DNA of 13,029 bases, from the NCBI GenBank assembly GCA_024231375.1, contig JAAEQP010001563.1, forward strand, positions 1 to 13,029, in the 5' to 3' direction. This stretch comes from a bacterium. Its GTDB lineage: Bacteria; Hydrogenedentota; Hydrogenedentia; Hydrogenedentiales; SLHB01. Both the position numbers and the translations under genes were made by a program. Each line of letters opens with the position of its first letter. Within the stretch, counting starts at the first letter, position 1. Below, piece by piece: positions 1 through 6,924 of this stretch. The notes beneath the pieces are model-generated. The model was not told the origin of the DNA. It saw nothing but the letters and a program-made list of their open reading frames with translations, and made no database searches.

Positions 1-1161
1 AAGCTCGTAGTTCTCTTCCGAGCTGCGGACCAGCAACGAGCTCGACCGTGAGTGGGCCGTCACTTCTACGGTGTCCTTGACCCGGTCGGGGCGCTTCTCG
101 AAGAGAGGTTTCAACTGCGCGGCCACATCGTCCGAACTGGCGTATTTCACAGGGATGATGCGTAGTGTCAACTCGTCCGGGCGATCGCCGTCCAGCTGCT
201 CTACTAGCGGGCGGGCCGCTGCCAGGATCTCTTTGGGCGCAACCACCACGAGCCAGTTCGCCTCCTTGTAGGCGACCACTTGCAGGTCGCCGCCACCGCC
301 GCCGGGTCTTCCAGGGGACGGCGGCTGTCCGGGCTGGGGCGGTTTGGAACTGCCTCCGCCGGGCTTCTCCATCATGGCCGACAGCACGGACTGCAGAATG
401 GGCGCAATGGCCTCTGCGCTGGCGTGTTTCAGGGGGATGATGTCGACCTGGGTTTGCTCGGTGTCGAGCACGTCCACCTGGGTGACAATGGCCTGGATGC
501 TGGCCACGCGTGTGGCCGTGTCGGTGATGATGAGTTGCTTCGACGCGGGGTGAGCCATGATCGACCCTGTCTTGCTGAGAAGGGGCTTGACGAGCGCTTC
601 GATCTCGCTAACATCCGCAAAGCGGACCGGAATCACCGTCTTCACGATACCCGCGGTCGCGTCTCCGACAGCCGTCGGCTGCAACTCGATGACGACTTCC
701 GACAACATCTCCATTGGTACGAGCCGGATGGTGTCTGCCGTTTCCACGACCGCCACCTTTTCGAGCAGAAGGGACTCCACGATCAGCTTGAAGGCCTTTT
801 CCTTGCTGACCTCCTTGGCGCTGAAGACCGTGATCTGGGCGTTCACATCCTTGTGCTTCACAACGAACTTGCCCGTGATCTCAGTGAGAAACTTGATGAT
901 TTGGTCGATATTGACCTTATTCAGGTTGATGGCGACGGTGGTCTTCTCTTCTTCCTCGGAGTCACCCTCCTTCTTCTCACCATCCTTCGTTGCGTCCTCG
1001 CCATCGACCTTTTCCGACACTCCTTCTCTTGGGCGCTCGGGCACATCTATCGCGCTGGACGCAGACTGGGCCATCGCAATCGCAGGCGCCAGTACCAGCA
1101 CAAGCACCATGAGCAACTCCACGCGGAGACTACGACGCATCATGCACAAGAATCTCACCAT
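1..1161 (-). CDS. gspD: Type II secretion system secretin GspD, N-terminal part (cut by left edge)
   Basis: Outer-membrane secretin, the gated channel through which the T2SS exports folded proteins. Only the first 387 codons are present and the frame is open at the left edge. The N-terminus is a signal peptide: a basic stretch, a Val/Leu-rich core (about residues 16-29) and a likely cut after AMA. An acidic Lys/Glu linker follows (about 45-73), then an N0 domain (74-150) and ring-building N1 (174-232), N2 (239-325) and N3 (from 332) domains. N1, N2 and N3 begin with related motifs: VIPVRFADVSEIEAL, IIPLKHASAEAIAPIL and IIPVKYASSDDVAAQL. N2 carries a Pro/Gly-rich loop (about 266-291). The beta-barrel secretin domain should lie beyond the edge. 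The chosen ATG at 1161 follows AAGGGA at good spacing. ATGs at 1143, 1140 and 1230 are in frame, and those at 1143 and 1140 would give a tidier signal peptide. It is the last visible gene of the operon, 127 nt after gspC. Confidence 0.93.
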   Translation of the reverse strand, partial: MVRFLCMMRRSLRVELLMVLVLVLAPAIAMAQSASSAIDVPERPREGVSEKVDGEDATKDGEKKEGDSEEEEKTTVAINLNKVNIDQIIKFLTEITGKFVVKHKDVNAQITVFSAKEVSKEKAFKLIVESLLLEKVAVVETADTIRLVPMEMLSEVVIELQPTAVGDATAGIVKTVIPVRFADVSEIEALVKPLLSKTGSIMAHPASKQLIITDTATRVASIQAIVTQVDVLDTEQTQVDIIPLKHASAEAIAPILQSVLSAMMEKPGGGSSKPPQPGQPPSPGRPGGGGGDLQVVAYKEANWLVVVAPKEILAAARPLVEQLDGDRPDELTLRIIPVKYASSDDVAAQLKPLFEKRPDRVKDTVEVTAHSRSSSLLVRSSEENYEL

Positions 1162-1236
1162 TCCCGTCCCTTCCCTATTCCCACGCGGCACGTTGATGCT
1201 CGTGGATTGCGTGCCTTTGGGCAAATCCATTGCTCG

Positions 1237-1288
1237 ACGGGGGTTCCCATCGTTCCGTGATACTGAATTCATGAACAAGATCCCCCGT
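1237..1288 (-). promoter_or_regulatory. Inverted repeat between gspC and gspD
   Basis: A perfect 7-bp inverted repeat (ACGGGGG at 1288-1282 on the minus strand, CCCCCGT at 1243-1237) encloses 38 nt. It starts at the base after the gspC TAA stop. A weaker inner pairing (GTTC with GAAC) could extend the stem across a bulge. No U-tract follows, so it does not look like a standard intrinsic terminator. It may be an mRNA stability or processing element separating gspD from the upstream genes. That role is inferred, and the repeat could be chance in GC-rich DNA. Confidence 0.35.
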
Positions 1289-1750
1289 TTACTTCGGTTT
1301 GAAGTCAGGAAACACCTTCAATGTCTTCTTATTGCCGTCTTTTTCGACAACAACGGAGTCGGCGTTGACTTCGACTACTTTCTCTCCCGTGGGCGCAGTC
1401 CCGCCCACCGGCACTGGCTTGGCCTTGCTCGGGTCGGGGCCGAGCAGAGCTTCATTGCCGATGATGCCAAACAGCTTCATGCCGGGAGGCTGAGGCGGTC
1501 CCTTGCCGAAGATGCCCTTCTTGACGAGAGGCTCAAAGTCTTCCACGGCTTGGCCCGAGTCGCGCTCGGGCGGTGCTGCGCCCGCCTTCTTGGCCGATGC
1601 CGCGAGGCCGCGGGCGCCAAACATGGTGCCCGCGTAGCGGAGTCCCTGAAGGACGACCAGCGCGGCAAGCACCACCAGGACCAAGGTCAGCCAGCGTTCG
1701 GGCCCCCATCGGCGCGCTCTGGTTATCAGGGCCTGGAGTTGCGCGCTCAT
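1289..1750 (-). CDS. gspC: Short GspC-like inner-membrane protein of the T2SS
   Basis: A 153-aa bitopic membrane protein, probably the GspC component that links the inner-membrane platform to the secretin. A basic cytoplasmic N-terminus (1-19) precedes one transmembrane helix (about 20-44), then an Ala/Lys-rich tether. The segment DFEPLVKKGIFG resembles the conserved stretch ending in N-L-F-G that begins the periplasmic part of GspC. A small beta-rich HR-like domain (about 93-147) follows, with the order FGIIG, VPVGG, VVEVNADSVVVEKDG and a terminal TLKVF strand. Typical GspC proteins are nearly twice as long and end in a PDZ or coiled-coil domain, which is absent here. The ATG overlaps the gspM stop by 4 nt (ATGA), and GGAGG lies 6 nt upstream. 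A small PilP-like protein is the main alternative. The family call rests on pattern and position rather than on strong sequence identity. Confidence 0.72.
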   Translation of the reverse strand: MSAQLQALITRARRWGPERWLTLVLVVLAALVVLQGLRYAGTMFGARGLAASAKKAGAAPPERDSGQAVEDFEPLVKKGIFGKGPPQPPGMKLFGIIGNEALLGPDPSKAKPVPVGGTAPTGEKVVEVNADSVVVEKDGNKKTLKVFPDFKPK

Positions 1751-2718
1751 GACAGGCCTCCCTTCTCGATGGCTTCATACGCCAGAACGTCCAGTGTGGC
1801 GTCCACCTTGTCTTCCTTCTTGATGTCGCGCCGAAGCTGGAACTGCTCGACCCGCACGAAACGCTCGCCCTTCTCCAACGCGTGAAGCAGAGCGATCACG
1901 TTCTTGATGTTGCCCTCCAGGCTGACCTGCATGGCCACCGGACGGAAGTGTTTGCCCTTCTTCCCGCCGACACTCCGGTGCCGCGGCGTAATTCGCGTGA
2001 TCTTCACACCCGCCTTGCCCGCGGCCTGTTGCACGTGCGTGGCAACCGAGACGCCGGCCGGTTCAGGAGGCTTCTCCTCCTTCTTGGGGGCATCACCCTT
2101 CTCCGGCTTCGGGGGCGTGCCGGGTTTTTCAGGCGATGCGCCGCCCTTCGGAGGGGCTCCGTCTCCGGGCCCACCCTTGGCTTCGGACGTGGGTGGCTTT
2201 GGCCCGTCCGGCTTGTCTCCGTGCGCACCCTCGGCTTCAGACTCGGGCGGTTTGGGACCAACCGGTGTGCCGTCCGGCTTCGGGGCTTCTTCGCCCGGTC
2301 CGGGCTTCTCCGGAGAGGGACTGCCGGGCTCATCCGGGGTCCCCTCCTTCGGGGGCTTCGCGTCCGGCGCGCCCTTGTCCTCGGATTCGGGCGCCTTCGT
2401 CGGCTCAGGCTTGCCGGGCTTGGGCGGACCGTCGGCGGGCTTCCCGCCACCGTCGTCCTTCTTCTCCTCCTCGACGGGCGGAGGCTTCTCCAGGTAGCCC
2501 ATTCTCCGGATCAGCACGTCGCGGCGGGTACGTAGCGAATCCTGCTTGGCGACGCGGTCACGCAACTGGTCCATGTGGTCGATCTTCGGGCCAAGACGAT
2601 CACCCATCTCCGACCACGTGCGCGTGATGGGAAGGATCACATATCCCAGCACCAGAATGGCGGCGGCCGCGATTCCACCGATCATGGCTACGCGTCTGTC
2701 TCGAGGTGCGAGCTTCAT
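1747..2718 (-). CDS. gspM: GspM-like T2SS inner-membrane platform protein with a long Pro-rich linker
   Basis: Platform protein expected to pair with GspL at the inner membrane. The 323 residues comprise a basic N-terminus, one transmembrane helix (about 12-30), a short predicted coiled coil (33-75), a low-complexity linker (78-221) and a C-terminal alpha/beta domain (about 222-318). The C-terminal domain contains the pattern VATHVQQAAGKAGVKITRI then VSLEGNIKNVIALLHALEKG, typical of the GspM/PilO ferredoxin-like fold. The linker is almost entirely Pro, Gly, Lys, Glu, Asp, Ala and Ser, with repeated PEKPG and PKPP-like units. The usual GspM is about 160-200 residues with no such insert. The start ATG overlaps the gspL stop (ATGA), with AGGA just upstream, and its own stop overlaps gspC. 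Stop-to-start overlaps on both sides suggest coupled translation of L, M and C. Confidence 0.83.
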   Translation of the reverse strand: MKLAPRDRRVAMIGGIAAAAILVLGYVILPITRTWSEMGDRLGPKIDHMDQLRDRVAKQDSLRTRRDVLIRRMGYLEKPPPVEEEKKDDGGGKPADGPPKPGKPEPTKAPESEDKGAPDAKPPKEGTPDEPGSPSPEKPGPGEEAPKPDGTPVGPKPPESEAEGAHGDKPDGPKPPTSEAKGGPGDGAPPKGGASPEKPGTPPKPEKGDAPKKEEKPPEPAGVSVATHVQQAAGKAGVKITRITPRHRSVGGKKGKHFRPVAMQVSLEGNIKNVIALLHALEKGERFVRVEQFQLRRDIKKEDKVDATLDVLAYEAIEKGGLS

Positions 2719-4169
2719 TGTCCTGACCCTCCCGATCCAAGCCGAACCTCACAGGTGATGCTGAAGGTGAACCCCTCCTTGTCCTTGTTCGCGCCAAGGA
2801 ACTTGGGATTCAGCAGTCGGTCGGATGCGGCGATTCCCTGCAAGGCCTTCTGCGAGGCCGATTCGGCTTTCTTGGTCATGCCCGACATGGTGACCTTGTT
2901 CTTCGAGTCGATGGTGAGACTCGATATCTTCACATCGGGAGGCAGTGCTTCGGACAGCGCCAGAAACGCGTCGAGCACGGACCGTCCCCGCCGGTCCTCG
3001 TATTTCAGTACATCGACTTCTTCCTGGAGCCGGTCCAGATTCGTCAGATACGGACGGCTCTCGTCGATGGCGCTTTCCACGGCCTGCAACCGGGCTGCGC
3101 GAACGGCGAAGAGAGCTGCAACGAGCACCACGGCAAGCACCACGTTGGCCGCCACGAGCGTGTTCATCGGGGTGCGGATCGCGGCGGTGGCGGCGCGGCG
3201 CTTCCCGGCACGGAGTGGGGGGGCCGCGGTGGCCTGTCCGGCGGCGCGGCGGTGCAGGGCCAGAAGTGCCCCCGTACACGCCGCATACTCACACATCAGG
3301 CTGCCCTCGACCACGGCTCCGTCCGCAACCGCCACATGCTCTTCCCAGGGCACTTCGGCGACCTGCACGTCGAACTGCCCACGTAGCCGATCCATTAACA
3401 GAGGCACGGCCCTCTCGCAGCCGGTGACGAAAATGCGCTCCGGCATGGCGCCATTGGCGCGGAATGCATAGTCGTAGATGGACTGGTGCATCTCGTTGGC
3501 GAGTTGGTCCAATTCGGTAAGGGACGGATCGTCCGCATCGGCGATCATCGTCGTCAAGCGGCGCGTGTAGCGGAGGGCGCCGCCGTGGACGACGGCGAGA
3601 TCGGCGCCTTCACGGCCGACACACGCAATGGCGGCGGATTCACCGGACGGCGTACACGACACCGCCAGTTCCGCCAACCCCGCGGGCGCAAACTCGACGG
3701 TGCCGCTACGCAATCCGCTGGCGCGCAGTACCGACTCGTCGCGCTCCACATCTTCGGAAGCCGTCGCTACAACCAGGACATTGCCGTCGGCGTTGTGCCC
3801 GGCCCGGCGTTCACAAACCCACACCGCCTCCTCGACGGGGTAGGGGAGTTCCGTTTCGAGACGGAGCGCCACCATCTGGCGGATCTGGTCGTCGGGCGCT
3901 TCCACCATCTCCACGAACCGGCACACCGACCGCGCGGATGAAGACACGAGCGCCACATCATTCGAATGGGAGGCGCCGTTGAGTTGGATGCGGCCCGGCG
4001 CACTTCCCGATCCCCCGGTCTTGAGGATGCGTGCCGAGGAGACCGTGGGGCGGTCGCCGCCCACCTGGCCCTCGACAAGGCGCCAGGACCCCGGCTCGTA
4101 ATGCTCTAGGACCGCCACGTGGCGCGGGCCGGTGGGCGCGCGCCCTCCGCCGTGCATGTGCCCGGCCAT
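2715..4169 (-). CDS. gspL: GspL-type T2SS protein: PilM-like actin fold plus PilN-like C-terminal part
   Basis: Inner-membrane platform protein that should recruit the ATPase GspE on the cytoplasmic side and contact GspM in the periplasm. The 484 residues begin with a cytoplasmic actin-like domain (about 16-320). It contains the signature LRLETELPYPVEEAVW (102-117), shared by GspL and PilM proteins. One transmembrane helix follows (about 337-359), then a short coiled coil and a ferredoxin-like periplasmic domain (about 400-480) resembling PilN/GspL, with the strand order VKISSLTI, KVTMSGM and FTFSITCEVRL. The start is ATG at 4169, preceded by AAAGGA at 6-nt spacing. An in-frame GTG at 4223 would add 18 residues and has a closer, weaker AGGA. 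It lies 74 nt after gspK and overlaps gspM by 4 nt. Confidence 0.88.
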   Translation of the reverse strand: MAGHMHGGGRAPTGPRHVAVLEHYEPGSWRLVEGQVGGDRPTVSSARILKTGGSGSAPGRIQLNGASHSNDVALVSSSARSVCRFVEMVEAPDDQIRQMVALRLETELPYPVEEAVWVCERRAGHNADGNVLVVATASEDVERDESVLRASGLRSGTVEFAPAGLAELAVSCTPSGESAAIACVGREGADLAVVHGGALRYTRRLTTMIADADDPSLTELDQLANEMHQSIYDYAFRANGAMPERIFVTGCERAVPLLMDRLRGQFDVQVAEVPWEEHVAVADGAVVEGSLMCEYAACTGALLALHRRAAGQATAAPPLRAGKRRAATAAIRTPMNTLVAANVVLAVVLVAALFAVRAARLQAVESAIDESRPYLTNLDRLQEEVDVLKYEDRRGRSVLDAFLALSEALPPDVKISSLTIDSKNKVTMSGMTKKAESASQKALQGIAASDRLLNPKFLGANKDKEGFTFSITCEVRLGSGGSGQ

Positions 4170-4243
4170 GGATCGTCCTTTCGTCAACAGAGTGCTAATT
4201 ACCGACACGTTCTGTGCCTCCACCTCGTCCTGATTTCCATCGA

Positions 4244-5752
4244 TTACTCCAAGTCGCGCCAGCGGGCGATACGAACCGTCTCCTCCGTGCGGTCAATCAC
4301 GGCATAGACCCCGCGGCACATGAGGGTGTTGTTGAGCACCCCGAATGAACGCACGGCGAAAACGTCGGAACGCACCGTCACGTGAGGACATACTTTCTTG
4401 AAAATGTCGTCCGTGATTCCTTGTACGTCGAGCAGGTCCGCGACACTCGCGAAAGGCTCATCACGCGTGCCGCGCTCCTGAAGAAGGGTCGTGGCGTGCG
4501 TTTCGTCCATACCGGGAAGGGCCGCCAGCACTTCGTAGGGCGCCGTATTGATGTTCACCAACCCCGTCGACACCTCGTCTTCGCTCGCCGTGACATAGCC
4601 CGCAATCGCCTTCACACGCTCCGCGTCGAAGGCCTTCTTCCCGGTGCCCTTCGTCTGTACCTGCTGGTCCCCGCCGTTCTGGGGCTTCTCCTCTTCCTTC
4701 TCGGACCCTTTCTCGTCGTCCTTGGGCTCCTTGGAGTCCTTCTTCTGGCTCTGCTCGTCCTCACCCTGGTCTTTCTGGTCCTTCTCAGCCTGGTCCTTCG
4801 CCTGCTGTTGCTGTTGTTGCTGCGCGTTCGGTTCGGTCTGCTCCTGCTGCTGATTCTGATCGTTCTGCCCGTCTTGCTTCACGCGCTCAACAAGCTCGAC
4901 GTCGAGGAGGTCGGCAATGGATTCGAACTTCCCGCTCTTCCGGTGAGCAACGATGGAATCCGCCTCCTGTTGGGTCAGGCCTTGTACGCTCTGCGTCAGT
5001 TCGTCCACGGACGCCTCGCCGAGCTTGGCGCGTTCGCCGCCCTCAGCCGTGACGTTCCGGGTGGCCGATCGCGTTGTGAGATAGGCCGACAAACCTTGGT
5101 CGAGAGTCCCGTCAGCGTTGTCGGGTGGCCACGATTCCTCGCCATCGTCCTCACCGGCGTCAAGCAAACCGTTGCGGTTCTGATCTTCTCCGTACAGCAC
5201 CACGAGATCGACTTGCTCCAGCACCGCCACGTCGTCCAAGTCCCAGTAGCCGTCCTCGGGGCGCATCTCAATGATGGCCTTCGCCGTTTCGGGTTCCATT
5301 CCCTGCAGTCGAGACAGGACATCGGTCTCGACCGTGTTGATGTTCAACTTGCTACATTCATCGAGAATGCCGCAACGGGGTTCGCCTCGTTCGTCCGGTC
5401 CTGCGTACAGGGTGAAGACGCCCTCGCCAAGTTCCACCTCGCGGTAGGTGTGGTCAACGGAGTCCGACAGGTCCTGGAGTGACACCACCCCTTTCTCAAC
5501 GTCCATAAGGTCCGAAACGGCGAGTTCGACACCCGCGCGAGCCAGATAGAGCGCCTTCGCGGCGTCCCCCGTGCCTGCGGTTACATTCAGGCGCAGGTGG
5601 GCGGCGAAGTGCATTTGCAGCGCGACGGTACACAGCACCATCATGACCCAGAGCACGAGAAGCAGCGCCATACCGCGCCGGGACTCGTGCCTACTGCACC
5701 ATGAATGGCACCGTCGTGCCGAAGACCGTTGGATTTGCCACACCATTCTCAT
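4244..5752 (-). CDS. gspK: T2SS tip pseudopilin GspK, enlarged
   Basis: Minor pseudopilin predicted to cap the pseudopilus tip with GspI and GspJ. The prepilin site is RRG|MALLLVLWVMMVL (cut after Gly27), followed by a hydrophobic helix. Leucine replaces the usual Glu at mature position 5, which is characteristic of GspK. Three helix-hairpin-helix-like units occur at about 136-182 (LNINT...LQGM), 243-287 (ASVDELTQSVQGL) and 399-446 (VNINTAPYEVLAALPGM). An EF-hand loop, DQNRNGLLDAGE, occupies 190-201. Residues 292-373 are a Gln/Lys/Glu/Asp-rich low-complexity linker with a run of seven Gln. The chosen length of 502 aa is well above the roughly 330 of typical GspK. The start is uncertain: ATG 5752, ATG 5746 and GTG 5743 are all in frame inside gspJ, and none has a strong ribosome site. 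Starting at the Met after the cleavage Gly would lose the leader. The leader of about 25 residues is longer than usual. Confidence 0.9.
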   Translation of the reverse strand: MRMVWQIQRSSARRCHSWCSRHESRRGMALLLVLWVMMVLCTVALQMHFAAHLRLNVTAGTGDAAKALYLARAGVELAVSDLMDVEKGVVSLQDLSDSVDHTYREVELGEGVFTLYAGPDERGEPRCGILDECSKLNINTVETDVLSRLQGMEPETAKAIIEMRPEDGYWDLDDVAVLEQVDLVVLYGEDQNRNGLLDAGEDDGEESWPPDNADGTLDQGLSAYLTTRSATRNVTAEGGERAKLGEASVDELTQSVQGLTQQEADSIVAHRKSGKFESIADLLDVELVERVKQDGQNDQNQQQEQTEPNAQQQQQQQAKDQAEKDQKDQGEDEQSQKKDSKEPKDDEKGSEKEEEKPQNGGDQQVQTKGTGKKAFDAERVKAIAGYVTASEDEVSTGLVNINTAPYEVLAALPGMDETHATTLLQERGTRDEPFASVADLLDVQGITDDIFKKVCPHVTVRSDVFAVRSFGVLNNTLMCRGVYAVIDRTEETVRIARWRDLE

Positions 5753-6308
5753 CGACCACCAATACCTCGATACGAACCGCCTCGGGCGGTTCTTCCTCAT
5801 CGTCCCAGCCGTCCTGCCAGAACAGCCCGTCGTAGAACTCAAGGTTCAATCCGGCCACGTAGGGTCCGGCCAAAGCCGCCGCGCCACCGCCAAGGAGGTC
5901 ATCGTCGAGGGTTGCGTCTTCCCGGCGGATCAGCCACTGGGCCTCCGTGTCCTCGTCGTTCTCCACGTAGTACCCCACCTCGCACCGGGCGCCCGCGCCC
6001 TCCCCGGTCTCGTGGTCGAGACGCGGCTTCGCGGCCACAATCATGTCGAGCGTGTCGGCGGGCATGCCTTCATGCATGTTGTCCAACGACATCACCCGGT
6101 ACTCTTCGTATTCAACGGCGGCGCGAATGTCGGCCGTCATCTGCTGGATCGCGGCTTGACCGTGGCTCACCATGGCGCCGTAGGCGTCCGCCTTCGCCGC
6201 CGACCGAGTGCCCGCGGACAGGGCCGCCATACCGACGCCGGCGATCATGGCCATCATCGTCGTCGCGACGAGTAGTTCGACCAGTGTGAATCCAGTGCGC
6301 CGGCTCAT
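5691..6308 (-). CDS. gspJ: T2SS minor pseudopilin GspJ
   Basis: Minor pseudopilin that joins GspI and GspK in the tip complex initiating pseudopilus assembly. The 205-aa precursor has a six-residue leader MSRRTG cut before FTLVELLVATTMM, with Glu at mature position 5. The C-terminal part shows the GspJ pattern FYDGLFWQDGW, then EAVRIEVLVVDENG. The open frame extends 133 codons upstream into gspI, but the leader and the ATGA overlap with the gspI stop fix the start at 6308. The 3' end overlaps the start region of gspK by about 60 nt. Confidence 0.93.
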   Translation of the reverse strand: MSRRTGFTLVELLVATTMMAMIAGVGMAALSAGTRSAAKADAYGAMVSHGQAAIQQMTADIRAAVEYEEYRVMSLDNMHEGMPADTLDMIVAAKPRLDHETGEGAGARCEVGYYVENDEDTEAQWLIRREDATLDDDLLGGGAAALAGPYVAGLNLEFYDGLFWQDGWDDEEEPPEAVRIEVLVVDENGVANPTVFGTTVPFMVQ

Positions 6309-6685
6309 AGGGTGTCGCGCTCCGCAATCATGGTGGCCAAGGTGTATTCGTGTTCTCGGCCGCGTTCCGTCCACATCACCGTCAACTCGACTCTGACCAG
6401 TCCCTGTTGCTGGTCCATTTCCTCCACTTCCATCTCCCAGGTATGGCCAGGGAAGCTCTCTCCGCATTCGCCGCTGTCCGATCCCGGATAGAGGGAGTCC
6501 TCGACAATGTGCTCCTCCAGCATCGCCTGCGCCAGATACACGGCCTGGGTGTATCCCATCGAGGCGGACGTGGTGCGTAGGCAGGTGCTGAACAGTTCCA
6601 TGACCCCCACCACGGCCAAGCTGAAGATGGTCAGCGCCGCGACCAACTCGACCAGCGAATAGCCTGCGTTGCCCCCTCGGCGCAT
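6305..6685 (-). CDS. gspI: T2SS minor pseudopilin GspI
   Basis: Minor pseudopilin, the predicted nucleator of the I-J-K tip complex. From ATG 6685 it is 126 aa with leader MRRGGNAG cut before YSLVELVAALTIFSL, Glu at mature position 5 and a body typical of GspI (YLAQAMLEEHIVEDSLYPG, later VRVELTVMWTERG). The ribosome site for 6685 is weak. The frame also stays open upstream to a GTG at 6928 that overlaps the gspH stop as GTGA. That start would add 81 residues encoded by the spacer repeats ahead of the prepilin leader. A leader of that length would be very unusual for a prepilin peptidase substrate, so the short form is preferred, but translation may be coupled through the long frame. Confidence 0.88.
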   Translation of the reverse strand: MRRGGNAGYSLVELVAALTIFSLAVVGVMELFSTCLRTTSASMGYTQAVYLAQAMLEEHIVEDSLYPGSDSGECGESFPGHTWEMEVEEMDQQQGLVRVELTVMWTERGREHEYTLATMIAERDTL

Positions 6686-6755
6686 CCTTGATCGCCGTGA
6701 CCGACACGGGTCAGCAGGCCGAGTCGAATCAACCCTGGCACGTGCCGCGCGCGTA

Positions 6756-6815
6756 CTTACCCTCTCCCAACGGGAGAGGGAAGGGTGAGGGGTCTTCCGC
6801 CCCTCTGCGTCAGCC
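6756..6815. repeat. Palindromic intergenic repeat, copy 1 (gspH-gspI spacer)
   Basis: Copy 1 of a 60-nt unit that differs from copy 2 (6837-6896) at four positions. It holds a perfect hairpin CCCTCTCCC-AAC-GGGAGAGGG (6760-6780), then a second hairpin, GAGGGG with CCCCTC around a 7-nt loop (about 6787-6805). The GGGAGAGGG...GGGTGAGGGG form matches a widespread class of extragenic palindromic repeats, recalled rather than searched. Gene callers often mistranslate such repeats as HPALSRWER-like peptides. Confidence 0.85.
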
Positions 6816-6836
6816 CCCTGCGCACGTGAGGTCCTT

Positions 6837-6896
6837 CTTGCCCTCTCCCAACGGGAGAGGGCAGGGTGAGGGGTCTTCCTCCCCTCTGCATCAGCC
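6837..6896. repeat. Palindromic intergenic repeat, copy 2 (gspH-gspI spacer)
   Basis: Copy 2 of the same unit, offset by 81 nt from copy 1. The hairpin CCCTCTCCC-AAC-GGGAGAGGG is at 6841-6861, followed by the GAGGGG/CCCCTC stem. Within the 56-nt core (6841-6896) it differs from copy 1 at only three bases (6862, 6880, 6890). The 81-nt offset is 27 codons, so both copies lie in the same reading frame on the minus strand. Between them, the hairpins could stabilise the mRNA or reduce expression downstream of gspH. Confidence 0.85.
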
Positions 6897-6924
6897 TCGC
6901 CCGCCAAGCTATGGATTCCCCGGC

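Noticed and set aside
280..1885. Long plus-strand open frames opposite gspD and gspC (up to 442 codons)
   Set aside because: They are antisense to well-supported genes with clear domains. Their translations show no family motif and arise from high-GC codon bias.
1904..2627. Several overlapping frames across the Pro-rich part of gspM on both strands
   Set aside because: The low-complexity GC-rich codons leave all frames open. Only the gspM frame has a membrane helix, a folded C-terminal domain and coupled start and stop.
4382..5482. Plus-strand frame of 366 codons with Leu-rich stretches resembling membrane helices
   Set aside because: The Leu runs are the reverse complement of the Gln/Lys/Glu-rich linker of gspK. 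It is an antisense artefact.
6308..6707. Upstream extension of gspJ by 133 codons
   Set aside because: The extension lies in an alternative frame over gspI. The prepilin leader and the ATGA overlap place the true start at 6308.
6756..6896. Repeat pair as a CRISPR array or insertion-sequence ends
   Set aside because: There are only two direct copies with internal palindromes, no regular spacer series, no transposase and no cas genes nearby.
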